Positions 25,599 to 33,250 of a stretch of DNA of 57,984 nt are shown here, piece after piece; the stretch's first letter is position 1, and each line of letters opens with the position of its first letter. A model generated the notes under the pieces. That model saw nothing but the letters and a program-made list of their open reading frames with translations. It was not told the origin of the DNA and made no database searches. The DNA comes from Lentzea alba (GTDB taxonomy: Bacteria; Actinomycetota; Actinomycetes; Mycobacteriales; Pseudonocardiaceae). Made by a program: the position numbers and the translations under genes. The stretch covers positions 1 to 57,984 of the forward strand of contig NZ_JAAMPJ010000022.1 of the NCBI RefSeq assembly GCF_011067745.1, in the 5' to 3' direction.

Positions 25599-26702
25599 CT
25601 AGCCCTGCTGGGACTGCTTGCGCCACCGGATGCCGGCCTCGAGGAAGTCGTCGATCTCCCCGTCCAGCACCGCGGAAGGGTTGCCGACCTCGTGCTCGGT
25701 CCGCAGGTCCTTGACCATCTGGTACGGGTGCAGCACGTAGGAGCGCATCTGGTTGCCCCAGCTGGAACCGGAGTCCTTCAGCGCGTCCATCTTGGCCTGC
25801 TCCTCCTGCCGGCGCCGCTCGAGCAGCTTGGCCTGCAGGACGTTCATGGCCGTGGCTTTGTTCTGCAGCTGCGAGCGCTCGTTCTGGCAGGACACCACGA
25901 TGCCGGTCGGGATGTGCGTGAGGCGCACGGCCGAGTCGGTGGTGTTGACGCCCTGGCCGCCGGGGCCGGACGAGCGGTAGACGTCGACGCGCAGGTCCTT
26001 CTCGTCGATCTCGACGTGGTCGGTCTGCTCGACGACGGGCACGACCTCGACGCCGGCGAACGACGTCTGGCGGCGGCCCTGGTTGTCGAACGGCGAAATG
26101 CGCACCAGGCGGTGCGTGCCCTGCTCGACGCTCAGCGTGCCGTAGGCGTAGGGCGCGGTGACGCGGAACGTGGCGGACTTGATGCCCGCCTCTTCCGCGT
26201 AGGAGGTGTCGAAGACCTCGACGCCGTACTGGTGGCGTTCGGCCCAGCGCGAGTACATGCGCAGCAACATCTCGGCGAAGTCCGCGGCGTCGACGCCACC
26301 GGCCTCGGCACGGATGGTGACCAGAGCGTTGCGCTCGTCGTACTCGCCGGACAGCAGCGTGCGAACCTCGAGGCTCGCGATCTCCTCGCGCAGCTTGGCG
26401 CGGTCGTTGTCCGCGTCGGCCTGGGCGTCCGCGTCCTCGGCCTCTTCGGCGAGTTCGTAAAGCAGCGGAAGGTCGTCGAGACGTTCGCGCAGGTTCGTGA
26501 TGCGGCGCAGCTCACCCTGCTTGTGGGACAGCTGGCTGGTGACCTTCTGCGCCTTCTCCTGGTCGTCCCAGAGGTCCGGGCGGGCCGCCTGCTCCTCCAG
26601 GTCCGCGACAGCGGCGCGCAACGCATCGAGGTCCATCACCGCCTCGATGCTCGAGAGCGTGGCGGAGAGGTCCTTGATGTCTGCTTCGACGTCCGGGTTC
26701 AC
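25599..26702 (-). CDS. prfB: Peptide chain release factor 2
   Basis: 367 residues in one continuous frame. The RF2 stop-recognition tripeptide SPF appears in VRISPFDNQGRR near 203. The catalytic GGQ loop appears in YRSSGPGGQGVNTTDSAVR near 245. Domain 1 is the usual helical bundle. The programmed frameshift found early in many bacterial prfB genes is absent, as is normal for actinobacteria. It terminates translation at UGA and UAA. A hairpin upstream at 26719-26747 separates it from the PadR gene. Confidence 0.97.
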   Translation of the reverse strand: MNPDVEADIKDLSATLSSIEAVMDLDALRAAVADLEEQAARPDLWDDQEKAQKVTSQLSHKQGELRRITNLRERLDDLPLLYELAEEAEDADAQADADNDRAKLREEIASLEVRTLLSGEYDERNALVTIRAEAGGVDAADFAEMLLRMYSRWAERHQYGVEVFDTSYAEEAGIKSATFRVTAPYAYGTLSVEQGTHRLVRISPFDNQGRRQTSFAGVEVVPVVEQTDHVEIDEKDLRVDVYRSSGPGGQGVNTTDSAVRLTHIPTGIVVSCQNERSQLQNKATAMNVLQAKLLERRRQEEQAKMDALKDSGSSWGNQMRSYVLHPYQMVKDLRTEHEVGNPSAVLDGEIDDFLEAGIRWRKQSQQG

Positions 26703-26718
26703 GCAAAAAGATTACGCC

Positions 26719-26747
26719 AGCACCGGTCGCCGTTCGCGACCGGTGCT
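26719..26747 (-). terminator. Stem-loop after the PadR gene
   Basis: The perfect 12-bp stem AGCACCGGTCGC / GCGACCGGTGCT with a 5-nt loop lies 16 bp past the PadR stop and before the prfB start. Flanking CGCCAG...CTGGCG extends it. It is a likely terminator. Confidence 0.7.
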
Positions 26748-26762
26748 TCGCTGGCGTCCCCT

Positions 26763-27263
26763 TTAAGCCGTGGGGATGGCGTCGAGCAGCTTGAGAACCG
26801 CCTTCGCATGAGCAAGGCCGAACTCGGCCACCGCCTTGGCGTAGGGGTCCTCCGCCGTCTTGGCCGCGCTCTTCGCGCTCTCCTGCTCCTGACCGTACGC
26901 GGAACGCGCGGTCGTGATCAGGGACTCGCGCTGCTTCGCGGTCAGCGAGCCGGCGTGCACCAGGCGCAGGATGAGCGGGCTGCGGAGGTGGTCCGGGCCG
27001 GGCTCGGACAGCAGCCAGTTCTTGAAGGCCTTCTTGCCCGCCGCCGTGAGCACGTACTGCTGGCTCGACCGCGGTCCTTGCTTGCCGAGGCGCAGCAGGC
27101 CTTGGTCAGCCAGCGCGGGCAGCTCGCGGTACACCTGGCTGCGGGTCACGCTGAAGAACGCGCCGAAGCGGTCTCCTGCCTCCGCAACCAACTGGCCACC
27201 GGTCTTGGGTCCGTCGTGCAGCAGCCCGAGCAGGGCGGCTGCGGTCGCATTCAGGTCTGACAC
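26763..27263 (-). CDS. PadR-family transcriptional regulator
   Basis: 166 residues from the GTG at 27263 (MSDLNATAAALLGLLHDGPKTG); the frame is open to 27302. The N-terminal winged helix contains LLGLLHDGPKTGGQLVAEAG, VTRSQVYRELPALADQGLLRLG and QQYVLTAAGKKAFKNWL, the PadR pattern. The C-terminal helical part (about 100-166) would dimerise. Members repress nearby genes in response to small ligands. The upstream region holds an imperfect inverted repeat (GGTCAGCC with GGCTGATC near 27304-27333), a possible autoregulatory operator. Confidence 0.83.
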   Translation of the reverse strand: MSDLNATAAALLGLLHDGPKTGGQLVAEAGDRFGAFFSVTRSQVYRELPALADQGLLRLGKQGPRSSQQYVLTAAGKKAFKNWLLSEPGPDHLRSPLILRLVHAGSLTAKQRESLITTARSAYGQEQESAKSAAKTAEDPYAKAVAEFGLAHAKAVLKLLDAIPTA

Positions 27264-27649
27264 AACGACAACGTTCCCACGTCTGGGGGAAGCTGTCCAC
27301 AATGGTCAGCCGTTCTGTCCACTGTGGCTGATCACCGGGCTAGTCTGATGGGCCATGCGGAGCAACGAAAAGTCTCGCTGAGTAAGCGGCAGTTTGCCAA
27401 CCTCACGCGTTTGGCCGCTTGACCGTCTGTGTCCATCCCGGATGGAAAAACCCTTTCGCAGAAACGAAAGTCACCCGATCTCACTCGATCGGCGGTACGA
27501 CTCTCACCGGCCGGAGCCACCCGAATGGACGGACGTGGGCCCTCGTCGCACGACCCGGTGATGTCCGCTCGCACCTCTTTCCTACGCCCGCGCAACCGGG
27601 AAAATGATCATTGCCAGGCAGGCGGAGCGAGACACGGAGGTCGGGGACG
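27264..27649. other. 386-bp intergenic region with several palindromes
   Basis: No gene is convincing here. Visible elements are an imperfect inverted repeat near 27304-27333, the palindrome TCCATCC-c-GGATGGA at 27432-27446, CCGATC-N6-GATCGG at about 27477-27494 and AATGATCATT at 27603-27612. They may be operators for the PadR gene and a structured leader for the small gene at 27650. Confidence 0.5.
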
Positions 27650-27853
27650 ATGAAGAGCATCAAGTGGCTGGACCACAAGAAGGTGGCGGCGCACACGGTG
27701 GCGTGGATGACCGGTGGCATCCCGGAGCAGGCCGGCAAGGACGAGTGCATGGTGTGCGGCAAACAGATCCGCAAGCACCGCACCGTCAACGGTGAGGGCC
27801 GGATCTGCTCCAGCATGCTGTGCGCCCAGTACTGGGCGGAGAACATGACCTGA
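27650..27853 (+). CDS. Small cysteine-rich (putative zinc-binding) protein, 67 aa
   Basis: The ATG at 27650 is preceded by GGAGG with 9-nt spacing; upstream in-frame starts lack a ribosome site. The product is MKSIKWLDHKKVAAHTVAW... with the cysteine pattern CMVCGKQI followed by CSSMLC, plus histidines in LDHKKV, AHT and RKHR. A treble-clef or zinc-ribbon-like metal site is likely. I do not recognise the family. It is followed by a strong terminator and precedes the initiator tRNA genes on the opposite strand. Confidence 0.75.
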   Translation: MKSIKWLDHKKVAAHTVAWMTGGIPEQAGKDECMVCGKQIRKHRTVNGEGRICSSMLCAQYWAENMT

Positions 27854-27875
27854 AACGCGCTGACCTCGAACAAAG

Positions 27876-27909
27876 CAGAAGGCCGGAACCTGATGGTTCC
27901 GGCCTTCTG
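27876..27909. terminator. Terminator between the small gene and tRNA-fMet
   Basis: The perfect 15-bp stem CAGAAGGCCGGAACC / GGTTCCGGCCTTCTG has a tgat loop and lies 22 bp past the stop at 27853. It is symmetrical and could serve both the plus-strand gene and the convergent tRNA. Confidence 0.85.
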
Positions 27910-27914
27910 TCTAG

Positions 27915-27988
27915 TAGCGGGGACAGGATTTGAACCTGCGACCTCTGGGTTATGAGCCCAGCGAGCTACCGAGCTGCTCCACCCCGCG
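27915..27988 (-). tRNA. Initiator tRNA-fMet (CAT), copy 1
   Basis: 74 nt without CCA. The acceptor CGCGGGG cannot pair base 1 with the base opposite (C1 against U72), and the anticodon stem has three G-C pairs around loop CTCATAA (GGG...CCC). Both are initiator hallmarks. The gene is identical to the copy at 28265. Confidence 0.96.
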
Positions 27989-28155
27989 CCGCTTCTAGCT
28001 TGTCTTGCTGTCTTGCTGTCTTGCTGTTGTAAGGAGAACTCTACACCCTCCGAAAACCCCTTTTTCACCACCCCCCTCCAACCGCGGTTTCCGCAGGTCA
28101 CCCCCCGAAAAACCCCGAGAAGGCCCAGCTTCCCGCTTCCCGATGGTCAACCTAC

Positions 28156-28208
28156 GGGGGGGTCTGTGGGCTTGCCCCCAGGGTGGGGTTTGGGGGCTCC
28201 GCCCCCAA
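28156..28208. repeat. GC-rich double-hairpin repeat, copy 2
   Basis: CTGTGGGC-tt-GCCCCCAG (28164-28181, one mismatch) is followed by TTGGGGGC-tcc-GCCCCCAA (28190-28208). It aligns with copy 1 at 19991-20035 through GGGGGTC and TGGGGT. In the second hairpin the end pair C-G of copy 1 is replaced by T-A, a compensatory change. It lies between the two initiator tRNA genes. Confidence 0.7.
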
Positions 28209-28217
28209 TGCAATGCG

Positions 28218-28255
28218 AAAAAGTCCTGTCTACGCTCTCCGCAGACAGGACTTTT
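28218..28255 (-). terminator. Terminator of the second tRNA-fMet gene
   Basis: AAAAGTCCTGTCT and AGACAGGACTTTT form a 13-bp stem with an 11-nt loop, ending in a T-run on the minus strand. It lies 9 bp past the 3' end of tRNA-fMet copy 2. Confidence 0.88.
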
Positions 28256-28264
28256 CCAACTTTG

Positions 28265-28338
28265 TAGCGGGGACAGGATTTGAACCTGCGACCTCTGGGT
28301 TATGAGCCCAGCGAGCTACCGAGCTGCTCCACCCCGCG
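28265..28338 (-). tRNA. Initiator tRNA-fMet (CAT), copy 2
   Basis: The sequence is identical to 27915-27988: C1 against U72, GGG/CCC anticodon stem, anticodon CAT, no encoded CCA. It has its own terminator on the left (28218-28255), so the two copies are separate transcription units. Confidence 0.96.
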
Positions 28339-28391
28339 TCGGTATGAATAGAACCTTACGCGGGGTGGAGCGCTTAATGCAAATCGAGAGG

Positions 28392-31300
28392 TCAGCCTGA
28401 CGGTGTGGGGCTCGGCACAACCGACGACTGGCCCGTAGGCGGCGGCACGGCAGCCCCGGTGTTGTACTGCTTGAAGCGGGCCGACGCGTCCTCCAGGCGC
28501 TGGTACGCCTGGCCGAGCGCGGCGAAGTCACCGTTCTGCTGAGCCTTCTTGATTTCCGCCAACGCCGAGTCGATGTCGTTGACCGCCTTCTGCAGGTCAG
28601 GACTCAACGCGCTGTTCGACGGCGGCGTGGACGGCGGCGTCGAGTTGCCGTTGTTGTTCGGCGGGTTGGTGCTCGGCGGCGGCACGACCGCGCCGGTGCC
28701 GCTGAGCACCTGTTCCAACGCTTCGCTCAACGTCGACGCGTATCCGACCCGGTCGCCGTACCAGACGAGCACCTTGGACAGCTGCGGATACGAGGTGTTG
28801 TTGGACGCGCGCTCGATGTAAACGGGTTCGACGTAGAGCAGCGCGCCGCCCACCGGGAGCGTGAGCAGGTTGCCGTAGACGACCGTCGTCTTCTGCTGTG
28901 CCAGCAGGTTGAGCTCGCGACTGACGTTGTCCGAGGTGAGGAACTGCGTCTGGATCTGCTGCGGGCCCTTGGCGTCCTGCGTCAGCTGCAACACGCTTAT
29001 CTTCCCGTAGTTGTCCGGGTCGGACCCCACGGTGACGTACGCCGCCATGAACTCCCGGTTCTCGCGGACCAGCGGACTGGTCAGCTGGAATCGGACCTTG
29101 CTGGGATCGGCCGGGTCACCTGCCAGCACGTAGAACGGCGGCTGCGCGTCCCTGCGCTTGGCCGCGGCGTCGCGCTGGGCGTCCGCCGAGGTCACGTTGT
29201 CGATCGTCGGGTCCTGCGCCGGCGCCCAGTAGGCGACACCGGAGTAGAAGTCCGACGGCGACGAGACGTGGTACTTCGACAGCATCTGCCGCTGCACCTT
29301 GAACAGGTCCTCGGGGTAGCGGAAGTGCTGGCGCAGCTCGTTCGAGATCTCGCTGTTCGGCTTCACCGTGTTCGGGAAGACGCCCATCCACGCCTTGAGG
29401 ACCGGGTCCTGCTCGTCCATCGCGTACAGGCTCACGGTGCCGTCGTAGGCGTCCACAGTGGCCTTGACCGAGTTGCGGATGTAGTTGACGGGCTTGTTGG
29501 CCTGCGAGATCACCACGCCGTCCGCGGTGAGCGAGTCGTTCGTCGCGTCGCCCAGCGGGGTGCGCTGCGCGTACGGGTAGTTGTCGAGCGTGGTGTAGCC
29601 GTCGACGATCCAGGTGATGCGGCCGTTCACGACGGCCGGGTACGGGTCGCTGTCGACGGTGAGCCACGGCGCGACGGCCTGCACGCGGTCCCGCGGCGCA
29701 CGCTTGATCATGATCTTCGACTCGTCCGCGATGGACTGGTTGAAGAGGATGTTCCGTTCGCCGTAGTACGCCGCGAACGCCAGCTTGTTGAACAGGCTGC
29801 CGATCGGCACGCCGCCGGAACCGGTGTAGGTGTACGACTTGGCATCCGTGTCGTACTCGGCCGCCGAACCCTGCGGCCGGCCACCCACGATCGAGTAGTC
29901 GTTCGTGCCGAACAGCTCGCCGTAGTAAGTGCGGGGCTGGTCGACCTTGATGCCGTTCTCGGCGTTGCGGATCGTGCCGTCCGGCGCGACCTCACCGGTC
30001 TTGAACTCCGGGTACCCGCCGTTGGTCTGGTCGGCCACCGCGTTGACCTTGTTCGCCTCGGCGTAGACGAAGCCGTTGCCGTGCGTGTAGATGAGGTGCT
30101 GGTTGATCCAGTCGCGCTGGCCCTGCGGCAGGCTGTCGAGCTTCAGCTCGCGGACCGCCACGATGTAGTCGCGCAGCTTCCCGTCCACTGTGTACCGGTC
30201 GACGTCGAGCTTGTTCGGGAACCCGTAGAACGGCCGCAGCTGCTGGAACTGCGTGAACGTCCGCCCGAGCACGGCCGGGTCGAGCAGGCGGATGTTGCCC
30301 AGCGTCGCCGCGTCGTTGGTCTTGATCTGCTCGTTGGTGATGTTCTGCTTGCCGTCGTAGGGCTTTGTTTCGACCTTGTCCTCGGTCAGCCCGAACGATT
30401 GTCGTGTCGCCTTGATGTTGCGCTCGATCGACTGAGCTTCCTTCTGGATGGCGTTCGGCTTGACCGAGAACTGCTCCAGCACCGCGGGCCACGCCGCGCC
30501 GACGAGCACGCTCGACAGCACCAGCAGAACGGTCGCGATGGCGGGCAGCTGCACGTTGCGCATGAACGCGCCCGCGAAGAACGCGATCGCGCAGAACACC
30601 GCGATGCACAGCAGGATCAGCTTGGCCGGCAGCACCGCGTTGAGGTCGGTGTAGCTGGCGCCGACGAACTTCTCGTTCTCGTGCAGCAGCAGTTCGTACC
30701 GGTCGAAGAAGTACGCGACGGCCTTCAGCAGCACGAACGTGCCGGCGACCAGGGCGAGGTGCAGTCGCGCCGGTCCGGACAACTGGCCGCCGCGACCGGC
30801 CAGCCGGATCCCGCCGAACAGGTAGTGCGCGATCACCGCGCCGATGAACGACACCGCCGTCGTGATGAACAGCCACGACAGCACCCACTCGTAGAACGGC
30901 AGCTTGAACGCGTAGAAGCCGATGTCGTGCTGGAACTGCGGGTCGGTCACCCCGAACGGCTGGGCGTTGAGGAAGAGCTGGAACGGCTGCCAGTCCTGCT
31001 GCGCCGACGCGCCCGCGATCAACCCGACGAACACCGGGATGCCGATCGCGAACAACCGCATCCGCCGCATCACGACCGTGCGGTAGCGGGCCACCGGGTC
31101 GTCGGGGCCGGACACCGGCACGAACACCGGGCGGGACCGGTAGGCGAGGTAGAGGTTGAGCGCGACGATGCCGCCCACGACGACCCCGGCGGCCACGAAC
31201 AGCCCCAGCCGGGTGAGCAGCACCGTGCTGTAGACGTCGCGGAATTTCACCTCGCCGAACCACAGCCAGTTCACGTAGGTGTCGAGCAACCGCGATCCCG

Positions 31301-31394
31301 TGATGAGACCGAACAGGAGCACAACACCGACGATGAGCAGGATTCGGCTGCGTCGGGACAGTTTCGGCAGTCCGACTGGAGGCCGTGTGGCCAC
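28392..31394 (-). CDS. UPF0182 family membrane protein
   Basis: 1000 residues from the GTG at 31394 (MATRPPVGLPKLSRRSR), with AGGAG upstream. Seven membrane segments lie in the first 330 residues, including the conserved TYVNWLWFGEVKFRDVYSTVL loop. A large extracytoplasmic domain follows to about 890, with NQHLIYTHGNGFVYAEANKV and YYGERNILFNQSI as family hallmarks. The C-terminus is a low-complexity Pro/Ser/Asn tail and a helix. The function is unknown. The homologue in Mycobacterium tuberculosis (Rv3193c) sits beside the same PDZ protease. Confidence 0.93.
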   Translation of the reverse strand: MATRPPVGLPKLSRRSRILLIVGVVLLFGLITGSRLLDTYVNWLWFGEVKFRDVYSTVLLTRLGLFVAAGVVVGGIVALNLYLAYRSRPVFVPVSGPDDPVARYRTVVMRRMRLFAIGIPVFVGLIAGASAQQDWQPFQLFLNAQPFGVTDPQFQHDIGFYAFKLPFYEWVLSWLFITTAVSFIGAVIAHYLFGGIRLAGRGGQLSGPARLHLALVAGTFVLLKAVAYFFDRYELLLHENEKFVGASYTDLNAVLPAKLILLCIAVFCAIAFFAGAFMRNVQLPAIATVLLVLSSVLVGAAWPAVLEQFSVKPNAIQKEAQSIERNIKATRQSFGLTEDKVETKPYDGKQNITNEQIKTNDAATLGNIRLLDPAVLGRTFTQFQQLRPFYGFPNKLDVDRYTVDGKLRDYIVAVRELKLDSLPQGQRDWINQHLIYTHGNGFVYAEANKVNAVADQTNGGYPEFKTGEVAPDGTIRNAENGIKVDQPRTYYGELFGTNDYSIVGGRPQGSAAEYDTDAKSYTYTGSGGVPIGSLFNKLAFAAYYGERNILFNQSIADESKIMIKRAPRDRVQAVAPWLTVDSDPYPAVVNGRITWIVDGYTTLDNYPYAQRTPLGDATNDSLTADGVVISQANKPVNYIRNSVKATVDAYDGTVSLYAMDEQDPVLKAWMGVFPNTVKPNSEISNELRQHFRYPEDLFKVQRQMLSKYHVSSPSDFYSGVAYWAPAQDPTIDNVTSADAQRDAAAKRRDAQPPFYVLAGDPADPSKVRFQLTSPLVRENREFMAAYVTVGSDPDNYGKISVLQLTQDAKGPQQIQTQFLTSDNVSRELNLLAQQKTTVVYGNLLTLPVGGALLYVEPVYIERASNNTSYPQLSKVLVWYGDRVGYASTLSEALEQVLSGTGAVVPPPSTNPPNNNGNSTPPSTPPSNSALSPDLQKAVNDIDSALAEIKKAQQNGDFAALGQAYQRLEDASARFKQYNTGAAVPPPTGQSSVVPSPTPSG

Positions 31395-31488
31395 GAGGCA
31401 CGCTCCTGGATCGCGGAATTTCAATACGTACGTTTAGTCCAACTCTACGGACGACGCCCTGGGTTCCCGTGAAGTCGGCGGTCTTACG

Positions 31489-32028
31489 ATGACACGCGTG
31501 TCAGCGAGTGAAACGCCAGCGGTCATCCTCCCGACGGTCGCCCGCGAGGTAGAGGAGTTCGTCGGGGCGGGCGGCTGGGAGCAGCCCCCGCAACTCTTCG
31601 CCCTCGTGGCCACCTCAGACCTGATCGAGCAGCAACCAGAGCTGCGGGCCCAGCTGGACCCCGAAGCCTCCCCGCTGACCCCGATCGCCCAGGACGAACT
31701 GACGGGCGACCTGGGAGACGCGCTGGCGGGCATCGAGTGGCCCCCGGCCGTGACCGGGTGCGCACTGGCCCAGGAGATCGTGGTCCTGCCGCCGGAAGCC
31801 GAGACGGAACTGCAGCACGGCGAACTGGACGACGAGGCAGCCCGCAGGTTTGCGGCCGAACACCCGGCCCGCCGCGAGGCGCGCCTGGTGGCGGCGGTGC
31901 TGCGCGACGGCTCCGTCTCCTGCGTGCTGCGGCTGCGCGGAACGGTCGAGGTGCCAGAGGAGGTCGTCGAGCACCCCGAGCTGGCGCCCAACCTCACCGA
32001 CGCCCTGCTCGCCACTTTGCGCCCCTGA
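31489..32028 (+). CDS. PPA1309 family protein
   Basis: 179 residues (MTRVSASETPAVILPTVARE). It is a soluble alpha/beta protein with the conserved features GWEQPPQLFALV, EWPPAVTGCALAQEIVVLPP, HPARREARLVAAVLRDG and DLLATLRP-like HPELAPNLTDALLATL at the C-terminus. The function is unknown. The family is restricted to actinobacteria and regularly lies between the UPF0182 and PDZ protease genes. The gene is divergent from UPF0182 and convergent with the protease, separated from the latter by a perfect hairpin. Confidence 0.88.
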   Translation: MTRVSASETPAVILPTVAREVEEFVGAGGWEQPPQLFALVATSDLIEQQPELRAQLDPEASPLTPIAQDELTGDLGDALAGIEWPPAVTGCALAQEIVVLPPEAETELQHGELDDEAARRFAAEHPARREARLVAAVLRDGSVSCVLRLRGTVEVPEEVVEHPELAPNLTDALLATLRP

Positions 32029-32066
32029 CCCTCACACCCCCAGGCTGGCACAACCCGGCCTCCAAC

Positions 32067-32119
32067 GGCACGCGGGGGCCCCGCGTTTCCTCCAGGGAAA
32101 CGCGGGGCCCCCGCGTGCC
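32067..32119. terminator. Bidirectional terminator, 24-bp perfect stem
   Basis: GGCACGCGGGGGCCCC... (32067-32090) is the exact reverse complement of 32096-32119, with a 5-nt loop. It lies between two convergent genes whose stops are 39 bp and 8 bp away. There is no long T-run. Confidence 0.85.
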
Positions 32120-32126
32120 GAACCGA

Positions 32127-33206
32127 TCAGCAGGCGGGCGTGTCCTTGCCCGAGTTGAGCGCCTCCAGCGACGACACCGCGTCCTTGAGGTTCTCGACCT
32201 TGATCAGCTTGAGCCCCTCCGGCGCCTGCTGCTTCGCGTCCTGGCAGTTGTCCTTCGGCACGAGGAACGCGGTCGCACCGGCCTCCTTCGCGGCCACCAT
32301 CTTGAACGCGATGCCGCCGATGGGCTTGACCGTGCCGTCGCCGGTGATCTCGCCGGTGCCCGCGATCGCCTTGCCGCCGTTGAGCTCCCCCGGCGTCAGC
32401 TTGTCGACGATCGCCAGCGCGAAGATCAGGCCGGCGGACGGGCCGCCGACGTCCGACAGGCTGATCTTGATCTTGAACGGCACGTCGGCGCGGTCCACCG
32501 GTGAGATGCCGATGAAGCCGGCGGGACGGCCGTCGTCGCGGGTGCCGAGGGTCAGCTGGGTCGACTTCGAGGTGCCGTCCTTCTCGAAAGCCACCTCGAT
32601 GCGGTCGCCGGGCTTGGTGTTCTCCAGCGCGCTGCTCACGTCGGCCGCGCTCTGCACCTGCTTGCCGTTGACCGAGATGATGCGGGCGCCGAGCGGGATG
32701 ACGTTGTCCGCGGGGCTGCCCTTGGTGACCTGGTTCGCGATCACCATGCCCGGATACTGGAGGTAGTGCAGCGCGGCGACTTCGGCGGCGGTCTGGGACT
32801 CGCTGAACGCCAGCTCGTTGTTCTTCTGCACCTCCTCCTCCGACTCGCCGGGCTTGAAGAACTCCTCGCGCGGGGCGAGGGCGTAGCGGCCGGACAGCCA
32901 CAGGCCGAGAGCGCCGAACAGCGACACGTCGTCGGTGAGCGAAACGGTCGTCATGCGCAGGGACCCCTTGGTGGGGAAGGTGTCCTGGCCTTCCACCGAG
33001 ACGACGTCGGTGTCCTTGACCTTGCTGAGCACGTCGTAGGTCGGGCCGGGGCCCAGCGCGACGTACGGGACTCTGGCGAAACCGCCGAGCAGTCCGAGTG
33101 CCGCCACCACTAGGAAGCTGACGATCAGCGTCCACGTCCGGCGGGTCAGTCCGCGCTCCCTCGGCGGGGGCGCGGGTGGGGGTGCGGTCGTGACGGTTTC
33201 ACTCAC
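32127..33206 (-). CDS. PDZ domain / Lon-like (S16) membrane protease
   Basis: 359 residues from the GTG at 33206 (MSETVTTAPPP). One membrane segment lies at about 25-46. An extracytoplasmic PDZ domain follows at about 130-215 (VTKGSPADNVIPLGARIISVNG). The Lon proteolytic domain at the C-terminus has the catalytic serine in LSDVGGPSAGLIFAL near 252 and the lysine in IGGIAFKMVAAKEAGA near 300. The Ser-Lys pair is intact. The family (YlbL-like, Rv3194c in M. tuberculosis) cleaves membrane or secreted substrates. It is divergent from the zincin gene by 44 bp. Confidence 0.93.
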   Translation of the reverse strand: MSETVTTAPPPAPPPRERGLTRRTWTLIVSFLVVAALGLLGGFARVPYVALGPGPTYDVLSKVKDTDVVSVEGQDTFPTKGSLRMTTVSLTDDVSLFGALGLWLSGRYALAPREEFFKPGESEEEVQKNNELAFSESQTAAEVAALHYLQYPGMVIANQVTKGSPADNVIPLGARIISVNGKQVQSAADVSSALENTKPGDRIEVAFEKDGTSKSTQLTLGTRDDGRPAGFIGISPVDRADVPFKIKISLSDVGGPSAGLIFALAIVDKLTPGELNGGKAIAGTGEITGDGTVKPIGGIAFKMVAAKEAGATAFLVPKDNCQDAKQQAPEGLKLIKVENLKDAVSSLEALNSGKDTPAC

Positions 33207-33250
33207 GGCTGAACAGCGTACGACCATGTGGATCCGCGTACGGTAGAGGC

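Noticed and set aside
26600..26702. Programmed frameshift in prfB
   Set aside because: The 367-codon frame is continuous from the start codon, as expected for actinobacteria.
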